From CAZWCE01 sp964632505 (GTDB taxonomy: Bacteria; Planctomycetota; Planctomycetia; Pirellulales; Thermoguttaceae): a stretch of 64,000 bases of DNA. The notes below the pieces were generated by a model. That model was not told the origin of the DNA. It saw nothing but the letters and a program-made list of their open reading frames with translations, and did not search any database. Within the stretch, counting starts at the first letter, position 1; every line of letters starts with the position of its first letter. Location of the stretch: NCBI GenBank assembly GCA_964632505.1, contig CAZWCE010000010.1:62001-126000 (forward strand), written 5' to 3'. A program made the position numbers and the translations under genes. Shown piece after piece: positions 8,196-17,283 of the stretch.

Positions 8196-11100
8196 GTGAG
8201 CATTGGCGATACTTCTTACGACCGGATTAACGATTACGCGGCAGTGAAAATCAGCCTGGCCCGGCCCCAAGATATTCGAGGCTGGTCCTTCGGTGAAGTC
8301 AAAAAGCCCGAAACCATCAACTACCGGACTTATCGTCCGGAAAAAGACGGTCTTTTTTGCGAACGCATCTTCGGACCGGAAAAAGACTGGGAATGTGCAT
8401 GCGGCAAATACCGCGGCATGAAATACAAGGGCATGATCTGCGACCGTTGCGGAGTGAAGATCACCCACAGCCGTGTCCGGAGGAAGCGCATGGGCCACAT
8501 CGAGCTGGCCGCCCCGGTGGTCCACATCTGGTTTTTCAAGGCCGCCTCCAGCCGGCTGGGCGCCCTGTTGGCGATGAAGACCTCGAACTTGGAAAAGGTG
8601 ATCTACTTCCAGGATTACGTCGTGGTCGACCCCGGCGATACCCCGTTGAAGCCCCACCAGCTCCTCTCCGAGGAGGAATACCGCAACGCGCGGCAGGAAT
8701 ACCCCGAGGGCAGCTTCGAGGCCGACATGGGTGCCGAGGCGATCCGTAAACTGCTCAAACGCATGGATCTCGCTTCCCTCTCGACCGAACTGAGGGACGA
8801 GCTGGAAGAGACCAAATCGAAGCAGAAAAAGAAAGACCTGATCAACCGGCTCAAACTGGTCGAAGCACTGCGCGACAGCGACAATCAACCCGAATGGATG
8901 GTGCTCGATGTCATCCCCGTCATCCCTCCCGACCTCCGCCCTCTCGTGTTGCTCGACTCGGGAAACTTCGCCACCAGCGATCTGAACGATCTCTACCGGC
9001 GGATCATCAACCGGAACAACCGTCTGAAAAAACTGGTCGATCTGAATGCCCCCGAAGTGATCATCCGCAACGAAAAACGCATGCTCCAGCAATCGGTCGA
9101 CGCCCTGTTCGACAACGGCCGGTGCAAGCGTCCCGTGCTCGGTTCCAGCAATCGGCCGCTGAAGTCGCTGACCGACATGATCAAGGGCAAGCAGGGTCGT
9201 TTCCGCGAAAACCTACTCGGCAAGCGGGTCGACTATTCCGCTCGAAGCGTCATCGTGGTCGGACCGACGTTGCGGTTGCACCAATGCGGTTTGCCGAAAA
9301 AGATCGCCCTGGAACTCTACCAGCCGTTCATCATCCGACGACTGAAGGAATTGCAGCACGCCGACACGATCAAGAGCGCCAAGAAGATGCTCGAACGGAA
9401 AGATGAAGAAGTCTGGGACATCCTCGAAGAGGTCATCCAGAATCATCCGGTGATGCTCAACCGGGCCCCCACGCTCCACCGCATGGGGATTCAGGCGTTC
9501 GAACCGACGCTGGTCGAGGGAAACGCGATCAAACTGCATCCGCTGGTCTGTCGCGGTTTCAATGCCGATTTCGACGGCGACCAGATGGCCGTCCACTTGC
9601 CGCTTTCGGTGGAAGCCCAGGTCGAGGCCCATACCTTGATGCTCTCGACGAACAATATTTTCAGCCCGGCCAACGGCGCTCCCATCATCAGCCCGTCGCA
9701 GGACGTGGTCATGGGATCGTACTACATCACGATGCGGATCCCCAACTCCAAGGGCGACGGCATGATCTTCGCCTCGGTCGACGAAACGCTCCTGGCGCTC
9801 TCCCAAGGAGTGGTCGCGCATCATGCCGAAATCAAGGTCCGCATGCCCAAGGGACGCTGGCTGAAGGAAAACCCGAAAATTTCCGAGGGCGTGCTCTTCG
9901 ACACCACCCCCGGACGCCTCATTTTCAACAGCATCCTCCCCGAGGGGATGCCCTATTATAACCAACCGTTGAAGTCCTCCGGCCTGGCGACGGTCATCAG
10001 CGATTGCCATGAATATCTCGGCCGCCGCGCCACCATCGATCTGCTCGACAACATGATGCAACTCGGTTTCCGCGAAAGTACCAAGAGCGGGCTCTCCTTC
10101 GCCACCGACGATTTGATCACCCCCGAACGCAAAGCGAAGATCATCGAAGCGGCCGAGAAGAAGGTGAACAAGGTCCAGAAACTATACATGGACGGAATCA
10201 TCACCAGTGACGAGCGCTATAACCAGGTCCTCGACGGCTGGACCCACGCCCGCGAAGAAATCACGACGCAGATGATGAAGGAACTGGAAAGCGATATCCG
10301 GAGCGACGGTTATGTCAATCCGATCTTCCTGATGGCCCACTCCGGTGCTCGTGGAGGTGTGGAACAGATCCGCCAACTCGCGGGCATGCGGGGGCTGATG
10401 GCCAAACCGTCCGGGAAAATCATCGAAACGCCCATCAAGGCGAACTTCCGGGAAGGGCTTTCGGTGCTCGAATACTTCAGCTCGACGCACGGTGCACGAA
10501 AAGGCTTGGCCGACACGGCCCTGAAAACGGCCGACTCAGGTTACCTCACGCGGAAACTGGCCGACGTCGCCCAAAATGTCGTCATCACGCAGCACGATTG
10601 CAGCACGACGCAGGGAATCACCAAGGGCGTCATTTACCGGGGCGAGAAAGTCGAAGTGAGCCTCGCCGATTCGATACGAGGACGTGTCTCGCGAGCGAAC
10701 ATCGTCAATCCGATCACCGATGAAGTGATCGTCCGCGAAAACGAGTTGATCACCTACGAAATCGCCCGCAAAATCGAAGAGATGGGGCTCGAGAAGATCC
10801 AGATCCGCAGCCCCATGACCTGCGAGGCGGAACTCGGCGTCTGCTGCCTTTGCTACGGCATGGACCTTTCGACCAGCCGAATGGTGGAAGAAGGGATGGC
10901 CGTGGGCATCATCGGAGCCCAAAGCATTGGGGAACCGGGCACCCAGCTCACGATGCGGACCTTCCACATCGGCGGTGCGGCCGCCCGGGCCGTCGAAGAA
11001 AGCGAAATCCGCACCAAGTTCGCCGGGGTGGTCAAGCACGTCCAGCTTGAGGTCATCACGACCCAACAGGGGCAGAAGATCTCCCTCTCGCGAAACGGGG

Positions 11101-12572
11101 CGATCGCCATCTTGGATAACAAGGGCCGGGAACGCGAAAAATACAGCATCCCGGTCGGAGCCCAAATCCTCGTCGAGGAAAATGAAGAGGTTCAAATCGG
11201 CGGCACCCTTTGCACCTGGGACCCGCACAGCATTCCGATCCTGGCGAAAGTCTCCGGCGTGGTCCATTATGTCGATATCGTCGACGGCGAAACGGTTCGC
11301 ATGGAAAAAGATCCCACCACCGGAAAAGTCCGCCGCAACGTCACCGATCTCAAGGGAGACCGCCATCCCCAGATCGATATCAAAGACTCCAAAGGCGACG
11401 AAACCCTCGACTTCTATTACCTGCCGGGCAAGGCGATCATCGAAGTGGAGGAAGGCGCGAAAGTCGCCCGAGGCACCCTCCTGGCCAAAACGGCCCGAGA
11501 AGTCACCGGAACGCAGGACATCACCGGCGGTTTGCCCCGCGTGACCGAGATTTTCGAAGCCCGCAAACCGAAAGACCCCGCGGTCATCGCCGAAATCGAC
11601 GGCGACATCGAATTGGGCGACAAGCGGCACGGAAAGCGGACGATCATCGTCAAGAACGAGGAAACCGGCATCGAACGGATCCACGAAGTGGCCCACGGCA
11701 AACACATGCGCGTGCATGCCGGCGACTACGTCCGGGCAGGAGAATCGCTCACCGACGGGCCGCTGGTGCCGCATGATATCCTCCGTATCTCCGGCGAGGA
11801 AGCGGTTCAGGAATATCTCGTCCGAGAAATCCAAAACGTGTATCGTAGTCAACGGGTGAAGATCAACGACAAACACATCGAGATCATCGTCTCTCAAATG
11901 CTGCGAAAGGTGAAAATCGAATCCGGTGGCGACACGGGACTCCTCGAAGGGGTTGTACTCGACAAATTCTTCTTCCGACGGAAGAACAACGAGTTGATGA
12001 ACTGCGTGAAGATCACCGACCCCGGCGATACGAAATTCGAAGAAGGAGCGATTGTGCCTAAGGACGTCTTCGAACAACAGAACGCCGAATTCGAAGCGAC
12101 CGGGGGTCAACCGGCCGAAGCGGCCAAACCGAATCTGGCCACCGCCTCGACGCAGTTGCTGGGCATCACCAAAGCGGCGGTCCAAAGTTCGAGTTTCATC
12201 TCCGCCGCCAGCTTCCAGGAAACGACGAAAGTCCTGACCGAAGCCGCGCTGGCCAGCAAAACGGACCATCTGGTCGGTTTGAAGGAAAACGTCATCCTGG
12301 GACACCTCGTGCCGGCCGGAACCGGCTTCCGTACCTATCAGGAATCGCAGTGGCGCTATCGCCCCGAAGCGGCCGAGCAACTCGCTCAGGAAGGAATCGT
12401 CGGCGAAGATCGAGCCTTCCCGCTTCTGGAAGACGTTCCCATGCCCGAGGAAGACGAGGCCCCCATGCCGTCGGAAATCAGCGGCGGAACCCCCAGCCTC
12501 GACCAACTCCTCGGCGACGGGCCGGAACCGACCGATCAAGAGACCGAAGAACTGCCTCCCTCGGAGCAGTGA
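8196..12572 (+). CDS. rpoC: DNA-directed RNA polymerase subunit beta'
   Basis: 1458 residues, slightly longer than the E. coli subunit (1407). The start is a GTG with AGAGGAG about 8 nt upstream. The active-site magnesium loop NADFDGDQMAVH is intact near residue 455. The N-terminal zinc finger (CACGKYR...CDRCG) is present, as is the second zinc site (CEAELGVCCLCYG), and the bridge-helix/trigger-loop region reads 'GAQSIGEPGTQLTMRTFHIGG'. The last ~80 residues form an acidic Pro/Glu-rich tail (EEDEAPMPSEISGGTPSLDQ) beyond the usual end. Confidence 0.98.
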   Translation: MSIGDTSYDRINDYAAVKISLARPQDIRGWSFGEVKKPETINYRTYRPEKDGLFCERIFGPEKDWECACGKYRGMKYKGMICDRCGVKITHSRVRRKRMGHIELAAPVVHIWFFKAASSRLGALLAMKTSNLEKVIYFQDYVVVDPGDTPLKPHQLLSEEEYRNARQEYPEGSFEADMGAEAIRKLLKRMDLASLSTELRDELEETKSKQKKKDLINRLKLVEALRDSDNQPEWMVLDVIPVIPPDLRPLVLLDSGNFATSDLNDLYRRIINRNNRLKKLVDLNAPEVIIRNEKRMLQQSVDALFDNGRCKRPVLGSSNRPLKSLTDMIKGKQGRFRENLLGKRVDYSARSVIVVGPTLRLHQCGLPKKIALELYQPFIIRRLKELQHADTIKSAKKMLERKDEEVWDILEEVIQNHPVMLNRAPTLHRMGIQAFEPTLVEGNAIKLHPLVCRGFNADFDGDQMAVHLPLSVEAQVEAHTLMLSTNNIFSPANGAPIISPSQDVVMGSYYITMRIPNSKGDGMIFASVDETLLALSQGVVAHHAEIKVRMPKGRWLKENPKISEGVLFDTTPGRLIFNSILPEGMPYYNQPLKSSGLATVISDCHEYLGRRATIDLLDNMMQLGFRESTKSGLSFATDDLITPERKAKIIEAAEKKVNKVQKLYMDGIITSDERYNQVLDGWTHAREEITTQMMKELESDIRSDGYVNPIFLMAHSGARGGVEQIRQLAGMRGLMAKPSGKIIETPIKANFREGLSVLEYFSSTHGARKGLADTALKTADSGYLTRKLADVAQNVVITQHDCSTTQGITKGVIYRGEKVEVSLADSIRGRVSRANIVNPITDEVIVRENELITYEIARKIEEMGLEKIQIRSPMTCEAELGVCCLCYGMDLSTSRMVEEGMAVGIIGAQSIGEPGTQLTMRTFHIGGAAARAVEESEIRTKFAGVVKHVQLEVITTQQGQKISLSRNGAIAILDNKGREREKYSIPVGAQILVEENEEVQIGGTLCTWDPHSIPILAKVSGVVHYVDIVDGETVRMEKDPTTGKVRRNVTDLKGDRHPQIDIKDSKGDETLDFYYLPGKAIIEVEEGAKVARGTLLAKTAREVTGTQDITGGLPRVTEIFEARKPKDPAVIAEIDGDIELGDKRHGKRTIIVKNEETGIERIHEVAHGKHMRVHAGDYVRAGESLTDGPLVPHDILRISGEEAVQEYLVREIQNVYRSQRVKINDKHIEIIVSQMLRKVKIESGGDTGLLEGVVLDKFFFRRKNNELMNCVKITDPGDTKFEEGAIVPKDVFEQQNAEFEATGGQPAEAAKPNLATASTQLLGITKAAVQSSSFISAASFQETTKVLTEAALASKTDHLVGLKENVILGHLVPAGTGFRTYQESQWRYRPEAAEQLAQEGIVGEDRAFPLLEDVPMPEEDEAPMPSEISGGTPSLDQLLGDGPEPTDQETEELPPSEQ

Positions 12573-12673
12573 TCGACCATCATCCACTCACCCCTTTTCG
12601 CGGAAGCCTTTTGACGGAAAAGCCCCACATGATTCGGCTTTCTTCAAAAATCTCCATCAATGAGCCGGGGGGA

Positions 12674-12701
12674 TTGACACCTCGAAGGATTCGTGTAGGC
12701 T
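12674..12701 (+). promoter_or_regulatory. Putative promoter of the rpsL-rpsG operon
   Basis: Consensus TTGACA at 12674-12679, 16-bp spacer, then TAGGCT at 12696-12701 (extended as TAGGCTAAT). It lies 100 bp after rpoC and about 150 bp before rpsL, where a str-operon promoter is expected. The -35 is perfect and the -10 matches only the conserved TAnnnT positions. Confidence 0.5.
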
Positions 12702-12757
12702 AATGAGATTCAAACACGAATCCTCCTGGGCTGCATCAGCGTGATTCATGCAGCCCA
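12686..12757. other. Two consecutive hairpins in the rpoC-rpsL gap
   Basis: First hairpin: AGGATTCGTGT (12686-12696) pairs perfectly with ACACGAATCCT (12714-12724). Second: TGGGCTGCAT (12727-12736) pairs with ATGCAGCCCA (12748-12757). The first overlaps the promoter spacer and -10; the second would lie in the rpsL 5' leader. Neither is followed directly by a T-run. They could end rpoC transcription or regulate the rpsL leader. Confidence 0.5.
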
Positions 12758-12851
12758 AGGATCGAAAAGAAGTCCTCGCAAGCTTTTTTTCAATGATTTT
12801 CGGGGACGCATCGTTTTGCGATTTCATCCAAATCTTTTTTGAGAAGAATTC

Positions 12852-13220
12852 ATGCCGACGATCAATCAACTGGTACGAAAAAAAAGAAAAATTCCCCGTA
12901 AGATGAGCAAGGCCCCCGTGCTGGAAAGCTGCCCACAGAAGCGTGGCGTTTGCCTGCAGGTCCGCACCATGCCGCCCAAGAAGCCGAACTCCGCCTTGCG
13001 GAAAATCACCCGTGTGCGTCTTTCCAACGGGAAAGAGGTCACCGTGTATATCCCCGGCGAAGGACATTCGCTGCAGGAACACTCGATCGTCTTGGTGCGG
13101 GGCGGTCGTGTCCGCGATTTGCCCGGCGTGAGGTATCAGGTGGTCCGCGGCTCGCTCGATGCCGGCGCCGTGGACGGCCGCAAACAGGCCAGAAGCCGTT
13201 ATGGGGCCAAGAAGAAATAG
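12852..13220 (+). CDS. rpsL: 30S ribosomal protein S12
   Basis: 122 residues, normal S12 length, start MPTINQLVRKKRK. The conserved decoding-centre segments 'PKKPNSALRKITRVRLSNGKEV' and 'GEGHSLQEHSIVLVRGGRVRDLPGVRY' are intact, including the lysines linked to streptomycin resistance in other species. A GAGAAG site precedes the ATG. First gene of the str operon (rpsL-rpsG-fusA). Confidence 0.98.
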   Translation: MPTINQLVRKKRKIPRKMSKAPVLESCPQKRGVCLQVRTMPPKKPNSALRKITRVRLSNGKEVTVYIPGEGHSLQEHSIVLVRGGRVRDLPGVRYQVVRGSLDAGAVDGRKQARSRYGAKKK

Positions 13221-13225
13221 TCATG

Positions 13226-13247
13226 ACCGGACGTTTTCCGGTTTTTT
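13226..13247 (+). terminator. Short terminator-like hairpin between rpsL and rpsG
   Basis: ACCGGA/TCCGGT 6-bp stem with a 5-nt loop, followed by a T-run, beginning 5 nt after the rpsL stop. It has the form of a weak intrinsic terminator or attenuator inside the str operon. Readthrough or a second promoter would then be needed for rpsG. Confidence 0.45.
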
Positions 13248-13352
13248 CCACGTAAAAAGCGGACGTGGGCCGGACCGGTCAAATTCACGTTCCGACGAAT
13301 CACAAAACCGAACATTCCTTCCAACGATTGCAAGTTTTGGGAAATTGAACCG

Positions 13353-13823
13353 ATGAGTCGATTTACTGCGAGTAGAAAACAGTTGACCGGCGATCCGATC
13401 TACGGATCGATCCTGGCCAGTAAGTTCATCAACTGCCTGATGTGGGACGGAAAAAAGAGCGTCGCCCAGAAGGTCTTCTACGATGCCCTCGAGATCCTCC
13501 GAGAGCGTGTGCCCGATGTCGAACCGATCGATGTCTTCACTGAAGGGATCGAGAACATCAAGCCGAACATCGAGGTTCGCTCCAAGCGCGTCGGTGGTGC
13601 TTCTTATCAGGTCCCGATGCAAGTGAATCGGGTACGGCAGCAGTCGCTGGCGATTCGATGGCTACTGATGGCCGTGCGCGACAAGAAAGGGCAACCTACC
13701 CACGAAAAGCTGGCCAATGAAGTCCATGCCGCATACAAACGGGAAGGAGCCGCCGTCACTCGGCGCGAAAACGTCCACCGTATGGCGGAGGCGAACAAAG
13801 CGTTCGCCCACTTCGCTTGGTAA
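13353..13823 (+). CDS. rpsG: 30S ribosomal protein S7
   Basis: 156 residues, normal length. Segments 'LASKFINCLMWDGKKSVAQKVFYDAL' and 'GGASYQVPMQVNRVRQQSLAIRWLL' match the S7 family, and the C-terminus with 'VHRMAEANKAFAHFAW' is typical. S7 nucleates assembly of the 30S head and often represses the str operon. There is no clear Shine-Dalgarno before the ATG (GGGAAATTGAACCG only). Confidence 0.97.
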   Translation: MSRFTASRKQLTGDPIYGSILASKFINCLMWDGKKSVAQKVFYDALEILRERVPDVEPIDVFTEGIENIKPNIEVRSKRVGGASYQVPMQVNRVRQQSLAIRWLLMAVRDKKGQPTHEKLANEVHAAYKREGAAVTRRENVHRMAEANKAFAHFAW

Positions 13824-13935
13824 TTTTGAATATCACCGTTTGCCGCGTTTTTTAGCGCGGCATTCTTATGCGCGGTTCTATCCCGCGGCTCTCCCGTTTT
13901 TCCCGTGAACGTCTTCTTTCTCGAAGTGATTGCCC

Positions 13936-16020
13936 ATGGCACGAAACATCGACAATATCCGGAACATCGGCATCATCGCCCATATCGACGCGGGCAAAAC
14001 CACCGTGACCGAGCGGATGCTCTTCTATTCGCATTTCGTTCACCGTGTCGGCATGGTCGACCAGGGAACCACCGTCACCGACTTCGATCCGGAAGAACAG
14101 GAACGGGGAATCACCATCAACTCGGCCTGCGTCACCTTTCAATGGAAGAAACGCACGTTCAACCTGATCGACACCCCCGGCCATGTCGATTTCACGGCCG
14201 AAGTGGAACGGTGCCTTCGCGTGCTCGATGGCGCGGTGGTCGTGTTCAGTGCGCGGGAAGGTGTCGAGGCGCAGAGCGAAACGGTCTGGCGGCAGGCGGA
14301 TCGGTATCATGTACCGCGAATTGCATTCATCAACAAAATGGATCGCGAGGGAGCCGACTTCTACGAAACGCTCGAAGAGATCGAAAAACGCCTCGAAGCG
14401 AAGCCCGTCGTGTTGAGTATTCCGGTGGGGGCCGGTCCTCCGCATTTGCCGGAAGCGTTCCGAGGGGTGATCGATTTGATCGAGATGCAAATGCTCACTT
14501 TCTCGACCGACAAACAGGAAGGGAAGGTTTTCAAGGAACCGATTCCCGAGGAGATGGAGGAAGAAGCACGAAAGTGGCGCACGCGATTGCTGGACGACCT
14601 TTCACTGTACAGCGACGAACTCACCGAATTAATTCTCGGTGAAGAAGAGATCCCGAAGGAGTTGATCATCGCCGTGCTTCGGAAAGCGACGATTCACGAC
14701 CTGATCGTCCCGTTGCTTTGCGGTTCGGCGCTCGACGGCATCGGCATCCAGCCGCTCATCGATGCCGCCGCCGATCTCTTGCCGTCGCCGGCCGATATGC
14801 CGCCGATCCAGGGACAAGACCCTTCCAATCTGGAAGGCGAACCTGTCGAACGCCATGCCGACGATGAGGAACCGTTCTGTGGTTTGCTGTTCAAAATCCA
14901 GGCCGACAAACACGGCGACCTTCATTATGTACGTTTGTACTCCGGTTTTCTGAAACAGAACTCCCGCGTCTTCAATCCACGAAGCGATCAGAAGGAAAAC
15001 GTCCCCCAGCTCTGGAGAATCCAGGCCGATCGCCGTCAACAGGTGAGCGACGCCGCCGCGGGGGACATCGTCGGCGTCATCGGGCTGCGAAACTCCGTCA
15101 CCGGCGACACGCTTTGCGATGCGAAAAATCCCATCCTCCTCGAAAACATCACTTTTCCCGAAACGGTCATCTCCATGGCGATCGAACCGGAAACGATCGA
15201 AGAACACAAAAAACTTTCCGCCGTCCTCGACATGATGAAACGCCAGGATCCGACTTTTCGCACCCAGGAGAATGAGGAAACCGGGCAGATGCTCATCAGC
15301 GGAATGGGGGAACTTCACCTGGAGGTGATCAAGCACCGGCTCCTCCGGGAACACAAGGTGAAGGTTCGAGTCCACAATCCGCGAGTCAGTTATCGGGAAT
15401 CGGTCCAACAGCCGAGCAAAGTAGTGGGAGAATGTGGGCGGACGATCGGCGGAACCCGATACACCGCCGAAATGACGATTCGCATGGAGCCGAAGGAAGA
15501 AGACGAAAACCAATCGGTCGAAATCCGGTGCGATTATAACGATCCGACCTTCACCGAGGAGTTCCGCGGCGTCGCCACCGAAGCTCTCTTCGAGGAGAGT
15601 CAAGGCGGCGGACAACTCGGCTTCCCGTTGATCAACGTCCGGATCACCATCGTCGATGTGAAGGTCCATGAAACCGAAACCAATGAAATGGCCCTGAGAG
15701 TGGCCGCCGGCGATGCCTTTCGTAAAGGACTTCAAGCTTCGGGCATCGTACTTCTCGAACCGATCATGCGACTGGAAATCGCGACCCCGGAAGAATACAT
15801 GGGCGATTTCGTGAGCGATCTGCAGCAACGTCGGGCCATCATCACCAAGACCCACACTCGGGGAAAACTGACCCTCCTGGAAGCCGAAGCGCCGCTGGCG
15901 AATCTTTTCGGATATTCCTCGGCGATGCGGAGTCTCAGTCAGGGAAGAGCCACCTCCAGCATGGAACCACTCACCTACGGGCCGGCGCCTCCCGATGTGA
16001 TCAAAAGTTTCATGCTGTAA
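13936..16020 (+). CDS. fusA: Elongation factor G-type GTPase
   Basis: 694 residues from the ATG at 13936; an in-frame TTG at 13930 is the alternative and neither has a strong Shine-Dalgarno. GTPase motifs are intact: G1 AHIDAGKTT, G3 DTPGH, G4 NKMD. EF-G domains II-V follow, ending in the region 'TRGKLTLLEAEAPLANLFGYS'. EF-G drives translocation or, with RRF, ribosome recycling. The switch I segment reads GTTVTDFDPEEQERGITI, which from memory is closer to the mitochondrial EF-G2/spdEFG type than to classical EF-G1. It closes the str operon; no tuf follows. Confidence 0.93.
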   Translation: MARNIDNIRNIGIIAHIDAGKTTVTERMLFYSHFVHRVGMVDQGTTVTDFDPEEQERGITINSACVTFQWKKRTFNLIDTPGHVDFTAEVERCLRVLDGAVVVFSAREGVEAQSETVWRQADRYHVPRIAFINKMDREGADFYETLEEIEKRLEAKPVVLSIPVGAGPPHLPEAFRGVIDLIEMQMLTFSTDKQEGKVFKEPIPEEMEEEARKWRTRLLDDLSLYSDELTELILGEEEIPKELIIAVLRKATIHDLIVPLLCGSALDGIGIQPLIDAAADLLPSPADMPPIQGQDPSNLEGEPVERHADDEEPFCGLLFKIQADKHGDLHYVRLYSGFLKQNSRVFNPRSDQKENVPQLWRIQADRRQQVSDAAAGDIVGVIGLRNSVTGDTLCDAKNPILLENITFPETVISMAIEPETIEEHKKLSAVLDMMKRQDPTFRTQENEETGQMLISGMGELHLEVIKHRLLREHKVKVRVHNPRVSYRESVQQPSKVVGECGRTIGGTRYTAEMTIRMEPKEEDENQSVEIRCDYNDPTFTEEFRGVATEALFEESQGGGQLGFPLINVRITIVDVKVHETETNEMALRVAAGDAFRKGLQASGIVLLEPIMRLEIATPEEYMGDFVSDLQQRRAIITKTHTRGKLTLLEAEAPLANLFGYSSAMRSLSQGRATSSMEPLTYGPAPPDVIKSFML

Positions 16021-16066
16021 ACGCCGAAAGAAACTGTCCCCGCGGGATCCAACGTACCGGAAATCC

Positions 16067-16516
16067 CTACGACGTTCCGTGGACGTGTCCCGCTTCCAAC
16101 ACCTCGGCCGGGCATTCGGCGGCGATGACCAATTCTCCCTGCAGAATCCCTTTCATGCCACGCAATTCCGAAGCGAAATTCCGCAAACGTATCGCCTGAC
16201 CTTTCAAGGCGAGCACTTCCATGCAGCGACTTGGATCCATATGGACATGCATGACCGAGATCGTCAAATCGGTATGACGATGCTGCAATTCCATCAATTG
16301 GTCGCGCAGGGAAGAACGGTGATGGTCGTAGACCAACGTCAACGTCCCGGCCACTTGCGACTGCCCTTTCTCCCAAGCCTGCTGGGTCAGTTTCTCGCGA
16401 ATCAACTGCCGTACCGCTTCACTGCGCGTGGCGTACTTCTCGGCCTTGCAGTACTTGTCGAAGCGCTCCAGCAAGTCTTTCTCCACGGATACAGAAAATC
16501 GAACCACCTCGCTCAC
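16067..16516 (-). CDS. nikR: NikR-family nickel-responsive regulator
   Basis: 149 residues from a GTG at 16516, preceded by GAGGAG 6 nt upstream; an upstream extension in the same frame is unlikely. The N-terminal ribbon-helix-helix domain (VRFSVSVEKDLLERFDKYC, with TRSEAVRQLIRE) is followed by the ACT-like metal-sensing domain. The four nickel ligands of E. coli NikR appear conserved as H79, H90, H92 and C98 in the QHRH and MHVHMDPSRC segments. It is a tetrameric repressor of nickel uptake in characterised species. No nickel transporter, urease or hydrogenase gene is in the window. It converges with fusA, 46 bp apart. Confidence 0.9.
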   Translation of the reverse strand: MSEVVRFSVSVEKDLLERFDKYCKAEKYATRSEAVRQLIREKLTQQAWEKGQSQVAGTLTLVYDHHRSSLRDQLMELQHRHTDLTISVMHVHMDPSRCMEVLALKGQAIRLRNFASELRGMKGILQGELVIAAECPAEVLEAGHVHGTS

Positions 16517-16572
16517 CGGATTCTCCTCATGTTCAAAAAAAGATTTCTCACCCCCCCCCATGGAACAACTTC

Positions 16573-16601
16573 ATTCTCGACCTTCCTCGGCAAACTGTCA
16601 A
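16573..16601 (-). promoter_or_regulatory. Putative nikR promoter
   Basis: On the minus strand: TTGACA (16601-16596), 17-bp spacer, GAGAAT (16578-16573). The predicted transcription start is about 50 nt before the GTG start. Confidence 0.5.
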
Positions 16602-16625
16602 GCTGAACGAAGGAGACAACTTGAC
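16597..16625. promoter_or_regulatory. Candidate NikR operator
   Basis: Inverted repeat GTCAAG-N17-CTTGAC, 29 bp overall, overlapping the -35 of the nikR promoter. The architecture resembles the E. coli NikR site (6-bp half-sites, N16), but the sequence differs and a 6-bp repeat can arise by chance. Confidence 0.3.
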
Positions 16626-17094
16626 TCAAACAGGTTTTATTCATGTTCGCATCAATAGTGTCCCCTCGGTTCATGCAGGGACGCCCGTGAGGCCGGGCTC
16701 TCGCTGTTCGCCGGGGTTCACTATAGATGCAACGCTCAATAATGTTTTTTTCGGCATTTCTCGATGAAATCCCTTTTCGAGGATGGGAGGCTCGAAATAT
16801 CATTTCACAAAACATCCTTCCTTGCTTGCAATTAGTCTTTTCTCCATCGCTCAAACATCGATTCCGAGCAACGCAATCTTCATAAGTCTTTATCTCCAAT
16901 ATACTTTCGTCTTTCTGCTTTTTGGAGTTTTTTCCTTTTCCCCTATCCGAAATCATTGACAGCAACTTCTCACGCCTTCTATAATCGGAGCTGGAGAGCG
17001 GTGACGAGCCACACCCCCCTCCCCCATGAATCGGTGTATAGTACCCCCCCCTTTTCTTTTCTGCTCATAGCTTTTCTTTTCGGTGGTATTCATC
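16626..17094. other. nikR-zinc ribbon intergenic region
   Basis: No credible gene. It holds a strong + strand promoter (16956-16985). Just before the next gene it contains a twice-repeated pyrimidine motif CTTTTCTTTTC (around 17050 and 17070) and several C-runs. Confidence 0.5.
16956..16985 (+). promoter_or_regulatory. Near-consensus sigma-70 type promoter
   Basis: TTGACA (16956-16961), 18-bp spacer, TATAAT (16980-16985): both hexamers are perfect. The predicted start is about 100 nt before the small zinc-ribbon gene, so the leader is long enough to carry regulation or a small RNA. Confidence 0.65.
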
Positions 17095-17265
17095 ATGCGT
17101 TGTCCTGAATGTTTTTCATCTCAGATACGTTTCAGCAGGAAGAATCTTCGCATACGCAACCTCCTAATCTCTCCCTTGTTCGTTTATGAACGATGCAAAG
17201 AATGTGGATATGGCTGGTACCGTCCGACTATTGTCGCGGTTGTGGCGAGGGTAATACGACATTAA
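17095..17265 (+). CDS. Small zinc-ribbon protein
   Basis: 56 residues from the ATG at 17095 (a GTG at 17083 is in frame). Two CxxC knuckles, CPEC at residues 3-6 and CKEC near residues 35-38, are separated by a basic stretch (RFSRKNLRIRNLL). This is a minimal zinc ribbon. Downstream is a hydrophobic, basic end (IVAVVARVIRH). Function unknown; nucleic-acid or protein binding is the usual guess for such ribbons. The strong promoter upstream supports it being a real gene. There is no clear Shine-Dalgarno. Confidence 0.6.
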   Translation: MRCPECFSSQIRFSRKNLRIRNLLISPLFVYERCKECGYGWYRPTIVAVVARVIRH

Positions 17266-17283
17266 CCGATTCTTTTCATTGAC

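Noticed and set aside
13841..13862. Hairpin TGCCGCG/CGCGGCA between rpsG and fusA
   Set aside because: The T-run lies in the loop, not after the stem, so it is not an intrinsic terminator; kept only as a possible mRNA fold.
16513..16965. Minus-strand frame upstream of and overlapping nikR
   Set aside because: It is in a different frame, has no RBS or domain, and crosses the nikR promoter.
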